This document shows positions 6,301 through 13,566 of a stretch of DNA of 25,409 nucleotides, one piece after another (position 1 is the first letter of the stretch; each line of letters opens with the position of its first letter). A program made the position numbers and the translations under genes. The stretch lies in assembly GCA_900766355.1 (NCBI GenBank), contig CAAFVD010000083.1, positions 1-25,409 of the forward strand, in the 5' to 3' direction. The notes beneath the pieces are model-generated. The model was not told the origin of the DNA and searched no databases. It saw nothing but the letters and a program-made list of their open reading frames with translations. Source of the DNA: Candidatus Gastranaerophilales bacterium (GTDB taxonomy: Bacteria > Cyanobacteriota > Vampirovibrionia > Gastranaerophilales > Gastranaerophilaceae).

Positions 6301-7185
6301 TTACGAATTTAAAACCATATCGTGCATAACGATGTTTCTTATATAGCTATAATAAGGATTATTACCGTATTTTTCGATTTTCTTTAATAATTCTCCGCCA
6401 GAAATAAATCCTTGGTTATATGCAATTTCTTCTAAGCATGAAATTTTAGCACCTGTATTAAGCTCCATTGATTTTACAAAGTTACTTGCTTGTAACATAG
6501 AATCATGAGTTCCTGTATCTAACCATGCAAAACCTCTACCTAGTATTTCTACATTAAGCATACCTTTAGAAAGATATATTTTATTCAAATCAGTAATTTC
6601 AAGTTCGCCTCTTGCCGAAGGTTCAAGTTGTTTTGCAAAATCACAAACATTGTTATCGTAGAAATAAAGACCTGTTACAGCATAGCTTGATTTTGGTTTT
6701 TCTGGTTTTTCTTCAAGTGAAATAGCTTTTTTATTTTTATCAAATTCTACAACCCCAAATCTTTCAGGGTCTTTCACTAAATATCCAAATACCGTAGCCC
6801 CATGATTAGATGTGATAGCTTCTTTCATCATTGTAGAGAAACCGTGTCCATGGAAAATGTTATCTCCTAAAATTAAGGCAACATCATCACCGTTAATAAA
6901 ATCCTCTGCAATTAAGAACGCATCAGCAATACCACGTTGGACATACTGAATTTTATAAGAAAGATTTATACCAAATTGAGAACCGTCACCTAATACTTTT
7001 ATAAAGTTATCATAATCTATTTCGTTGGTAATGATAAGAATATCTTTTATTCCAGCTAACATAAGTGTTGATAGCGGATAATAAATCATTGGCTTATCAT
7101 ATATCGGAAGAAGAATCTTTGATATAGGTAAAGATGCTGGATATAATCTAGTTCCTGCACCTGCAGCAAGTATAATACCTTTCAT
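6301..7185 (-). CDS. rmlA: Glucose-1-phosphate thymidylyltransferase
   Basis: A 294-residue nucleotidyltransferase making dTDP-glucose from dTTP and glucose 1-phosphate, the first step towards dTDP-rhamnose and related sugars for surface polysaccharide. The N-terminal nucleotide loop LAAGAGTRLYPAS (about 6-18), the K-x-L-LPIYDKPMIYYPL segment, GDNIFHG and the EEKPEKPKS motif are diagnostic. Length is normal. The other rml genes are not in this window. It has a strong promoter of its own and is divergent from a GtrA-like membrane gene, which fits an envelope-sugar role. Confidence 0.97.
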   Translation of the reverse strand: MKGIILAAGAGTRLYPASLPISKILLPIYDKPMIYYPLSTLMLAGIKDILIITNEIDYDNFIKVLGDGSQFGINLSYKIQYVQRGIADAFLIAEDFINGDDVALILGDNIFHGHGFSTMMKEAITSNHGATVFGYLVKDPERFGVVEFDKNKKAISLEEKPEKPKSSYAVTGLYFYDNNVCDFAKQLEPSARGELEITDLNKIYLSKGMLNVEILGRGFAWLDTGTHDSMLQASNFVKSMELNTGAKISCLEEIAYNQGFISGGELLKKIEKYGNNPYYSYIRNIVMHDMVLNS

Positions 7186-7218
7186 TAAATGTACTCCTAT
7201 AAATAAATTGACAAAAAA

Positions 7219-7247
7219 ATTATATCCTAATTTGTGTTCTAAGGCAA
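7219..7247 (-). promoter_or_regulatory. Strong sigma-70 promoter of rmlA
   Basis: On the minus strand TTGCCT (7242-7247), exactly 17 bases, then TATAAT (7219-7224). It overlaps the upstream region of the divergent GtrA-like gene. Confidence 0.8.
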
Positions 7248-7257
7248 TTTTTTGTAG

Positions 7258-7263
7258 TATAAT
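7258..7263 (+). promoter_or_regulatory. -10 box (TATAAT) of the GtrA-like gene
   Basis: A perfect TATAAT lies 20 bases before the ATG, leaving room for a short leader with an AAGGAAG ribosome-binding site. The -35 is weak and would sit inside the rmlA promoter. Confidence 0.6.
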
Positions 7264-7283
7264 TATTAATTATTAAGGAAGTT

Positions 7284-7856
7284 ATGAAGAAATATTTATC
7301 ACAAATTCATGATTTATGGTTTAATCTACCAGAAAAACTTAGGTTTGTTTTTGTTGGTGGATTCAATTCGTTTGTTTCACTTGTGATGTTTATTTGTATT
7401 CTTCATTTTATAGTTTTCTTTTATAAAATACCTCTTTTACATATTCATGAATGGCTAACAAGTTCTTTTATCGTATTCAAATTTTTAAATTTTCATACAT
7501 TTTTAAGACAAATTTCGTTGGCTTTAGCTTGGTTTTTATCATCGTTTATATCTTTTTCAACTCAAAGATTAATGGTATTTAGAGCAAGGGGTAACTCAAA
7601 TATATTTAAGCAATATTTTAAATGCTTGTCTACGTGGTTTATTGGGTATTTGGTAAATGCTTTTGTTCTAGAAATTTTTGCATCATATTTTGAAAAAGTA
7701 AATTTCTTACCTCCAGTTATTGAAACCGATATTGCTCAAGCATTTGCTCTTATATTATCTGCAATAGTAACGTATATTTTGTTTAAATATTTTGCGTTCA
7801 AAAAGAAAAAAACAGCTCGTTCTGTCTTGTCAGATGAATATGTTGATATGTTGTAA
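7284..7856 (+). CDS. GtrA-like integral membrane protein
   Basis: A 190-residue protein resembling the GtrA family, small four-span membrane proteins linked to flipping or transfer of lipid-linked sugars. Four hydrophobic segments are visible, at about 22-44 (FVFVGGFNSFVSLVMFICIL), 74-93, 108-130 and 148-170. Family-like cues are LRFVFVGG at the start, FSTQRLMVFRA after the second span and ALILSAIVTYILFKYFAF near the end. The hydrophilic insert between spans 1 and 2 is longer than usual. It is divergent from rmlA, consistent with surface glycan work. Substrate unknown. Confidence 0.8.
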   Translation: MKKYLSQIHDLWFNLPEKLRFVFVGGFNSFVSLVMFICILHFIVFFYKIPLLHIHEWLTSSFIVFKFLNFHTFLRQISLALAWFLSSFISFSTQRLMVFRARGNSNIFKQYFKCLSTWFIGYLVNAFVLEIFASYFEKVNFLPPVIETDIAQAFALILSAIVTYILFKYFAFKKKKTARSVLSDEYVDML

Positions 7857-7870
7857 TCTTTGTTTACAAT

Positions 7871-7899
7871 TTGAAATACTGTTTTCACTTTGCTAGAAT
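7871..7899 (+). promoter_or_regulatory. Promoter of the histidine kinase gene
   Basis: TTGAAA (7871-7876), a 17-base spacer, then TAGAAT (7894-7899). The predicted start is only about 3 bases before the ATG, and no ribosome-binding site is present. Confidence 0.7.
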
Positions 7900-7908
7900 T
7901 AACTCATT

Positions 7909-9174
7909 ATGATGAAAATAACTAATGATGAAATTTTGAGAATTTTGCCATCATTTTTTGAAACAAACTTAAACTCTGATGCTTCTGCATCAACGGTTTT
8001 TGAACGATTGGCAACTATATTTGATTATGAACAAGCTTATATATATTATCTAAATCCAGAGGGTGCACAGCTTAAATTTTCTGCAAATGAGGATAATGAT
8101 GATGTTATCGATACGATATTTAAATTACCACCAAAAGTTATGGAATTGATGTATCGAGATGGTGGTTATTTGCTTGATGAAACATCTGAAACAGTTAAGG
8201 CGCTCAAAATTCTTGGTTGTAAATCATTTATGTTACAAAAGTTGGGGATAGGCTCAACGGTATTTGGATTTATCGTTCTTGCGAAAAAACAACCAAAATA
8301 CTATACAACTATTGATTTAGACGTTTTGAAATCTTGTACTTCAATTTTATCATATTTAATTAAAGATTTAGAACTTTCAAATGTTTTTAAAATTCAGTTG
8401 AAAGCATTGAAAGACGGGATTGTAGAAAAGAATGAAGCTTTAAAAATAATCAAAGAGCAGAACGAAAAAATCCTAGAGGCTGATAAAGCCAAAAATGAAT
8501 TTTTAGCAAATGTATCTCATGAATTGAGAACACCTTTGAATGCAATTCTTGGTTTTTCAGAAATTCTTTCAACAAATTTGTATGGTGTTTTAAATCCCAA
8601 ACAAGCAGAGTATATTTCAGATATAAGAGTTTCTGGAATCCATTTGTTGAGTATGATTAATGAAATTCTTGATATTTCAAAGATTGAGGCAAAAGCAGTT
8701 AAACTTGTGCGTTCAACTTTTCATATTTCAAGGGCATTAGATGAAGTTTGTAATATATTAGAGCCTTTGGCAATCAAAAAATCAATTACACTTAACAAAA
8801 TTTTAGATGAAGATTTTGAGGTTTATGCTGATTATCAAAAAATTCAACAAATATTATACAATTTGGTAAACAATGCTATCAAATTCAGTCCAGAAAATGG
8901 ACAAGTTGATATTGAGGGTAAAAACGAAGGTGATGTTTTTTCTATCAAGGTTCACGACAACGGTATTGGGATTGATAAAAAATATCATGGCAAAATCTTT
9001 GCAAAATTTGTTCAACTTGATAGTGCTTATACAAAAAAAGAAAGCTCAACAGGTTTGGGATTAACAATTACTAAAGAACTTGTAGAACTTCATGGCGGTA
9101 AGATTTCTATAATGAGTGAAGTTAATAACGGCTCAACATTTATTGTATCAATTCCTTTGCTAAAAGAAGAATAA
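7909..9174 (+). CDS. Cytoplasmic sensor histidine kinase, GAF-like input domain
   Basis: A 421-residue kinase without membrane segments. Residues ~15-160 look like a GAF sensor fold (YEQAYIYYLNPEG, GSTVFGFIVLAKKQ). A helical linker at about 160-195 leads to the HisKA domain, with the H-box FLANVSHELRTPLNAILGFSE and phospho-acceptor His204. The ATPase domain has the N-box NLVNNAIKFS at about 318-327, DNGIGID and GLGLTITKELVELHGG. It would autophosphorylate in response to an unknown cytoplasmic cue. No response regulator is adjacent, so it is an orphan. The start lacks a ribosome-binding site and may use a near-leaderless mRNA; Met2 is an alternative start. Confidence 0.93.
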   Translation: MMKITNDEILRILPSFFETNLNSDASASTVFERLATIFDYEQAYIYYLNPEGAQLKFSANEDNDDVIDTIFKLPPKVMELMYRDGGYLLDETSETVKALKILGCKSFMLQKLGIGSTVFGFIVLAKKQPKYYTTIDLDVLKSCTSILSYLIKDLELSNVFKIQLKALKDGIVEKNEALKIIKEQNEKILEADKAKNEFLANVSHELRTPLNAILGFSEILSTNLYGVLNPKQAEYISDIRVSGIHLLSMINEILDISKIEAKAVKLVRSTFHISRALDEVCNILEPLAIKKSITLNKILDEDFEVYADYQKIQQILYNLVNNAIKFSPENGQVDIEGKNEGDVFSIKVHDNGIGIDKKYHGKIFAKFVQLDSAYTKKESSTGLGLTITKELVELHGGKISIMSEVNNGSTFIVSIPLLKEE

Positions 9175-9189
9175 GTAAGTTTTTGGTGT

Positions 9190-9195
9190 TATAAT
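9190..9195 (+). promoter_or_regulatory. -10 box (TATAAT) of the dCMP deaminase gene
   Basis: TATAAT lies 16 bases after the kinase stop, followed by a short leader with GGAGG before the ATG, so the deaminase probably has its own promoter. The -35 is not clear. Confidence 0.5.
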
Positions 9196-9215
9196 AATTC
9201 TCGGAGGTATGTATT

Positions 9216-9662
9216 ATGAGTATCAAGCCTTGGGCAGAATATTTTATGGATTTAGCAAAAACTTGTTCTTCACGTTCAAATTGTTTAAGAGCACAAGTTG
9301 GGGCAGTTATTGTTGGTCAGGACAAAAAGATAAAGGCTACAGGCTATAATGGAACTCCATCTGGTGTTGAATCTTGTTATGAGCGAGGAGAGTGTTATCG
9401 TATAAAAAACAATATTCAATCAGGTACAAGATATGAAACTTGTCGCTCAATCCACGCAGAACAAAATGCTATTATTCAAGCTGGTCAAGATAGATGTATG
9501 GGTGCATCTATGTATATATATGGTCATAATTTTATTTGCATATTATGTAAAAGATTTATTGTTCAATCAGGTATAAAAGAAGTGTTCCTGAGAAAAGATG
9601 ACAATTCTGAAATTATACGTGTAACGGTAGATGATATAAAAAAAGAACTTGAAAACCAATAA
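9216..9662 (+). CDS. Deoxycytidylate (dCMP) deaminase family protein
   Basis: A 148-residue zinc-dependent deaminase, probably converting dCMP to dUMP for thymidylate synthesis. Family features are SNCLRAQVGAVIV, GYNGTPSG followed by a cysteine-rich insert, and the zinc/proton-shuttle motif HAE with His80 and Glu82. The second zinc motif is C108-x2-C111, but the usual Pro before the first Cys is Ile here (FICILC). The cysteine-rich insert and the CRSIHAEQNAI block favour dCMP deaminase (ComEB type) over cytidine deaminase. A GGAGG ribosome-binding site supports the ATG. Confidence 0.92.
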   Translation: MSIKPWAEYFMDLAKTCSSRSNCLRAQVGAVIVGQDKKIKATGYNGTPSGVESCYERGECYRIKNNIQSGTRYETCRSIHAEQNAIIQAGQDRCMGASMYIYGHNFICILCKRFIVQSGIKEVFLRKDDNSEIIRVTVDDIKKELENQ

Positions 9663-9673
9663 TAAAATAGATT

Positions 9674-10105
9674 CTATTCATCATCAGAAGAATCAGTATT
9701 CTTTTTAGGGATAATAACATTAACGCCCATTTGTTTTAGTGCATACGCTGCTTTTGGTGCAAGAGCGGTATCAGGAAAATTTTCTATGATTGATTGGTAA
9801 CATTCAATCGCTTCTTGTTTTTTATTCCTTTTTTGGTATATTTTGCCCAATTTATAATATAAAGGCGCATATTTTGTATCAGGTTCAATGAGCATACTAT
9901 CATCTAATTTTATTTTTATACCAATAAGAGCAGAGGTATCGGAAGGTGAAAGAAACGCACCACCGTACATTTTTCGTGTAATATAATCAACAGTTTTATT
10001 CATTGATACGATTTGAGCTTCTGATAGTCCTGATACTTTTTTTGTTTTTGCATTTGTTGATAAGCCTAAAATTAATATTAGGAATAGTATTATAATCTTT
10101 TTCAT
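9674..10105 (-). CDS. Exported protein with TPR-like repeat
   Basis: A 143-residue protein with an N-terminal signal peptide (KK then a hydrophobic stretch to about residue 17, likely cleavage after NAK or nearby). The mature part has a TPR-like helical pair at about 82-128 (APLYYKLGKIYQKRNKKQEA, then AIECYQSIIENFPDTALAPK). It resembles the repeats of outer-membrane or periplasmic assembly factors, but it is too short to name. The C-terminus is acidic. The start is an ATG exactly 6 bases after a TATAAT box with no ribosome-binding site, suggesting a leaderless mRNA. It converges on the dCMP deaminase gene. Confidence 0.8.
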   Translation of the reverse strand: MKKIIILFLILILGLSTNAKTKKVSGLSEAQIVSMNKTVDYITRKMYGGAFLSPSDTSALIGIKIKLDDSMLIEPDTKYAPLYYKLGKIYQKRNKKQEAIECYQSIIENFPDTALAPKAAYALKQMGVNVIIPKKNTDSSDDE

Positions 10106-10111
10106 ATCTTT

Positions 10112-10117
10112 ATTATA
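10112..10117 (-). promoter_or_regulatory. -10 box placed for a leaderless mRNA
   Basis: On the minus strand TATAAT is followed by six bases (AAAGAT) and then the ATG of the exported TPR-like gene, so the predicted transcript begins at or next to the start codon. Confidence 0.6.
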
Positions 10118-10215
10118 ATACTATGTAAAAATTTTATAAAGTACGTATTTTTTGCGTTGTTTATGGTAGTATTTAGAAATAGTAAAGTTTAGATTTTAAT
10201 TGGAGAGATTTATAT

Positions 10216-12060
10216 ATGTGTGGAATTGTAGGATATGTAGGAAGAAAATCTTGTGTAGATATTCTGCTTAATGGATTGACGAAACTTGAATATCGTGGAT
10301 ATGATTCAGGTGGAATTGCAGTTAATGTAGGCAACAAGATTGAAGTTTATAAAGAGGCTGGCAAACTTCAAAATCTAAAAGATATGGTTGCACCACATCA
10401 CGAACATTTAGCAAATTCTACAATGGGTATTGGACATATCAGATGGGCAACTCATGGTGCTCCAACTGCAATTAATGCACACCCACACGTTTCAGAAGAC
10501 GGAAGACTAGCTTTAGTTCATAATGGTATTATTGAAAACTTTAAAGAGTTGAGAAAAGAACTTGAGAACGAAGGTTATCATTTTGTTTCGCAAACAGATA
10601 CAGAAGTTTTTGCGTTCATTATTGAGAGAGAATATAAAAAAGTACATAACCTTACAGAAGCCGTAAGACTTGCATCAAGACTTGTTCAAGGTGCTTATGC
10701 AATATGTGTAATGCATGAAGACGAACCAAATACTATTGTTGCAACAAAAAGAAATGCGCCATTATTAGTTGGGGTTGGAAAAGGTGAATATTATGTAGCA
10801 TCTGATGTTCCAGCAATTATTGATTATACAAAAGACGCTTTGTATCTTGACGAGGATCAAATTGTTACATTGACTCCTGATTCAATAGAATTGATAAATA
10901 GGTTTGGTGCAAAACTTCCTATTCAAGTTGAAAGATTACCTTGGGAATCAGTTGCATTAAGCAAAATGGGTTACAAACACTTTATGCTTAAAGAAATCCA
11001 CGAACAACCAAGTATTATTAGAAACTTACTTTCCGGCAAAATCGTTGGAGAGGACGAACCTATCAAACTTGATGAAGTAAAACTTGATTTAGATACAATT
11101 AAAAACCTTGATAGAATTCAAATCGTTGCTTGCGGTACATCGCTACACGCTGCAATGATAGGTAAATATATTTTAGAAGATTTTTGTGGAATTTGTGTAG
11201 ATGTTGAACCTTCAAGTGAATTTATATATAGAAGAACAATCACAAATGATAAAACTCTTGTTATCGGTGTTTCTCAATCAGGTGAAACTGCAGACACAAT
11301 AACTGCTCTTAAACAGTCTAAAAAATTAGGTTCTCATATTTTGATTATTACGAATAGACCAGATTCAACAATGGCAAGAGAGGCAGATAGTTTAATCCCT
11401 GTAAATGCAGGTATTGAGGTTTCTGTTGCTGCTACAAAATCATATATGGCACAGTTAGTTTCTTTCTATCTTTTAGCACTTCATATTGCTGAAATAAAAG
11501 GTTCTATTAGTAAAGAGCAACTTGCAGAATTGAAATATGGTTTGATGAGATTGCCTGAAAAAGCTGAGGAAATTCTTGACCATAAAAAAGATATTCAAGC
11601 TATTGCAAAGAAATATGCTAATTTCAAAAACTTTGTATTTGTAGCACGTGGAATTAATTATGCAACAGCATTGGAAGGAGCTTTAAAACTTAAAGAAATA
11701 AGTTATATTAATGCAACAGGTTATCCAGCTGGAGAACTAAAACATGGCCCTATTGCAATGCTAGATGAATCAATGCCTGTATTATCAATAATGATGAAGG
11801 GTATGGTTTATGACAAAATTTTGTCAAATAGTGAAGAAGCAAAAGCCAGAAATGCAAGAATGATAGCATTAACAAATTCTACTGATGAAAAACTTGAGGA
11901 ATTATTTGAAAGTATAATCAGAATCCCAGAATCAGATGAATATCTTTCACCAATTATTGCGATAATTCCATTACAGTTAATTGCATATTATATTGCAGAA
12001 TTTTTAGGTAAGGACGTAGACCAACCTAGAAATTTGGCTAAATCTGTAACCGTAGAATAA
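10216..12060 (+). CDS. glmS: Glutamine-fructose-6-phosphate aminotransferase (isomerising)
   Basis: A 614-residue GlmS that makes glucosamine 6-phosphate from fructose 6-phosphate and glutamine, the entry step to UDP-GlcNAc for peptidoglycan. The N-terminal glutaminase domain begins MCGIVGYVG, with Cys2 as nucleophile; RWATHGAPT and HNGIIENF complete the site. Two SIS sugar-binding domains follow (GTSLHAAM, SQSGETADT, then ARGINYATALEGALKLKEI). The C-terminus DQPRNLAKSVTVE is the standard ending. GGAGAG is the ribosome-binding site. There is no room for a glmS ribozyme in the roughly 110-base upstream gap. Confidence 0.98.
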   Translation: MCGIVGYVGRKSCVDILLNGLTKLEYRGYDSGGIAVNVGNKIEVYKEAGKLQNLKDMVAPHHEHLANSTMGIGHIRWATHGAPTAINAHPHVSEDGRLALVHNGIIENFKELRKELENEGYHFVSQTDTEVFAFIIEREYKKVHNLTEAVRLASRLVQGAYAICVMHEDEPNTIVATKRNAPLLVGVGKGEYYVASDVPAIIDYTKDALYLDEDQIVTLTPDSIELINRFGAKLPIQVERLPWESVALSKMGYKHFMLKEIHEQPSIIRNLLSGKIVGEDEPIKLDEVKLDLDTIKNLDRIQIVACGTSLHAAMIGKYILEDFCGICVDVEPSSEFIYRRTITNDKTLVIGVSQSGETADTITALKQSKKLGSHILIITNRPDSTMAREADSLIPVNAGIEVSVAATKSYMAQLVSFYLLALHIAEIKGSISKEQLAELKYGLMRLPEKAEEILDHKKDIQAIAKKYANFKNFVFVARGINYATALEGALKLKEISYINATGYPAGELKHGPIAMLDESMPVLSIMMKGMVYDKILSNSEEAKARNARMIALTNSTDEKLEELFESIIRIPESDEYLSPIIAIIPLQLIAYYIAEFLGKDVDQPRNLAKSVTVE

Positions 12061-12203
12061 TTTGAATTTTATATAGATATTTATAAATGTGTAAAGTTAC
12101 ATCATTGTAAAAAATTCACGTCTTGAGAATGGCTATGAGTTTCTTGTAATTCTTATGATTACTGTTGTATAGGCTATTTTCTGTTGATGATTGTAAATAA
12201 ATG

Positions 12204-12227
12204 TAACAGAATTTAAGAAATCTGTTA
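12204..12227. promoter_or_regulatory. Inverted repeat TAACAGA-N10-TCTGTTA upstream of the small acidic gene
   Basis: A 7-base perfect inverted repeat lies about 30-50 bases before TATA-rich promoter-like DNA (TATACT at 12254-12259). It may be an operator. It could also form a hairpin after glmS, but no T-run follows. The rest of the 12061-12303 gap shows nothing further. Confidence 0.35.
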
Positions 12228-12303
12228 TAAAAAAAGCAACTTTTTCTCTAGTATATACTTTATATATATGTAAGTGATTTCCAAGTCCCAAGGAGAGAAA
12301 ATA

Positions 12304-12621
12304 ATGGCTTTATTATTCGCAGAAGTTGCAGAAAAATATTTACAATGTAACCAAGAAGATGAGTCAAAATTATCATCAAAAGTAAGTGATTTATTTGATG
12401 TAATTGATAATCCTGAAGGACTTGTAGAGAATGAAGAAGATTCATTACCACAAGAAACATTTATCGCGTCAGTAGCAAATGAATATTACAAAAAATCTAT
12501 TGAAGATATCAACAATACAACAATAGGAAATAAAGCAGTAAGAAGAAAAAATTTCCAACAAATTATGAAAGAATCATTTTTCTACGGAGCAAATAGATTC
12601 GGAAACAATTTTATAGCATAG
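12304..12621 (+). CDS. Small acidic hypothetical protein
   Basis: A 105-residue acidic protein starting MALLFAEVAEKYLQCNQ. The ATG at 12304 is preferred over an in-frame ATG 30 bases upstream because AGGAGAG lies 7 bases before it. No signal peptide or membrane segment is visible; predicted helices are amphipathic, with a Glu/Asp-rich middle and a basic patch (GNKAVRRKNFQQ) near residue 75. No family is recognised. It is monocistronic, with a strong terminator about 90 bases downstream and a separate short hairpin in the 3' untranslated region. Confidence 0.75.
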   Translation: MALLFAEVAEKYLQCNQEDESKLSSKVSDLFDVIDNPEGLVENEEDSLPQETFIASVANEYYKKSIEDINNTTIGNKAVRRKNFQQIMKESFFYGANRFGNNFIA

Positions 12622-12670
12622 AGTTAGAGAATTGATATTATAATTCGTATAACTTTAACAAAGAATTCTA

Positions 12671-12684
12671 CGGAGATAACTCCG
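12671..12684 (+). other. Short hairpin CGGAG-ATAA-CTCCG in a 3' untranslated region
   Basis: A 5-base GC stem with a tetraloop lies between the small acidic gene and its terminator, followed by GATAGGGACAGGGAC. It suggests structured 3' RNA, but no known riboswitch signature is recognised. Confidence 0.4.
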
Positions 12685-12714
12685 ATAGGGACAGGGACAA
12701 ATTAGGAAAATTTT

Positions 12715-12744
12715 ATGACAATCAAAATGATTGTCATTTTTTTT
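12715..12744 (+). terminator. Intrinsic terminator after the small acidic gene
   Basis: The 10-base perfect stem ATGACAATCA / TGATTGTCAT with an AAA loop runs into an 8-base T-tract. Confidence 0.9.
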
Positions 12745-12819
12745 GTAAATTTTTATTTTTTAAGTAGCAAAAAATATTTTGTTGACTTTTTCTAAATTAT
12801 CAAGAAAAGAAGGAATAAA

Positions 12820-13491
12820 ATGATAAGTATAAAAAGTTCAATAAATAACAGACCAAATTTTACAGGAAAAGTATCTGTTCCTAAAATGATTTTGCCAGCA
12901 TTAGGTTTAGCTTGTTGTTTTGGTACAACACCAATAAAAGCAGATACATTTTCTAAAACAGATAGTACTATTGTTGCAACAGACAGTTTGCAGTCAAAAA
13001 AATATGTAACTCAGCTTGATAGTACAGAGCTTGCAAAAGCACCTTCTCCGATTGTTAAAATCGCTGGAAAACAACAAAAAGTTGGTATTGTAGTTGATGT
13101 AACAGAAAATAAATTATATCGTTATAATGAAAATGGCAAGGTAAAAGATGGGTATCATATAGCATCAGGTGTTATTGGTAGAAATGGTAAAAGTATTACA
13201 GGGACAGGAATAAGGCAGGTTCATCATATTGAAGAATATCCTTATAAATGTGCTCCAGGCTCAAAAAGAAGTAGAAATCCAAAAGCGTATGGGCCTAATA
13301 TTTTGTATTTGACAATAGTTGATTCTAAAACAGGAGAAATTAAAGGTTCAAACGGTGAGTTTATTCATGGTAATAATGATGCATCTAGCATAGGTAAGCA
13401 TGCCTCTCATGGTTGTATGAGAATGGAGAATAATGTAATTAAACAATTTGCTAAAGAGGTTAAAAAGGGCACTCTTGTTTTGATAAAATAA
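12820..13491 (+). CDS. L,D-transpeptidase (YkuD family)
   Basis: A 223-residue cell-wall enzyme expected to form 3-3 peptidoglycan crosslinks or attach proteins. The YkuD domain spans about residues 82-223, with VDVTENKLYRYNENG at its start and the catalytic motif around His183 (IHGNND) and S-HGC-MR with His197 and Cys199. The N-terminus is unusual: a NRPNFTGK motif at residues 9-16 precedes the hydrophobic segment at about 21-38 that should be the signal or anchor. A Thr/Ser-rich linker follows. The ATG has AAGGAA upstream. It converges with lysS through a shared terminator. Confidence 0.92.
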   Translation: MISIKSSINNRPNFTGKVSVPKMILPALGLACCFGTTPIKADTFSKTDSTIVATDSLQSKKYVTQLDSTELAKAPSPIVKIAGKQQKVGIVVDVTENKLYRYNENGKVKDGYHIASGVIGRNGKSITGTGIRQVHHIEEYPYKCAPGSKRSRNPKAYGPNILYLTIVDSKTGEIKGSNGEFIHGNNDASSIGKHASHGCMRMENNVIKQFAKEVKKGTLVLIK

Positions 13492-13511
13492 AATTAAAAT
13501 TTGTATTCAAT

Positions 13512-13545
13512 AAAAAAGACACCGAATTTAATTCGGTGTCTTTTA
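13512..13545. terminator. Bidirectional terminator between the L,D-transpeptidase gene and lysS
   Basis: The stem GACACCGAAT / ATTCGGTGTC around a TTA loop has six As on the left and four Ts on the right, so it works in both directions. Confidence 0.9.
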
Positions 13546-13566
13546 ATAATTATCTGTATTTTTAAA

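Noticed and set aside
10106..10215. glmS ribozyme upstream of glmS
   Set aside because: The gap is only 110 bases, AT-rich, and lacks the ribozyme core.
12274..12303. Upstream ATG for the small acidic gene, adding 10 residues
   Set aside because: The AGGAGAG site would lie inside the coding region; it is ideally spaced for the ATG at 12304.
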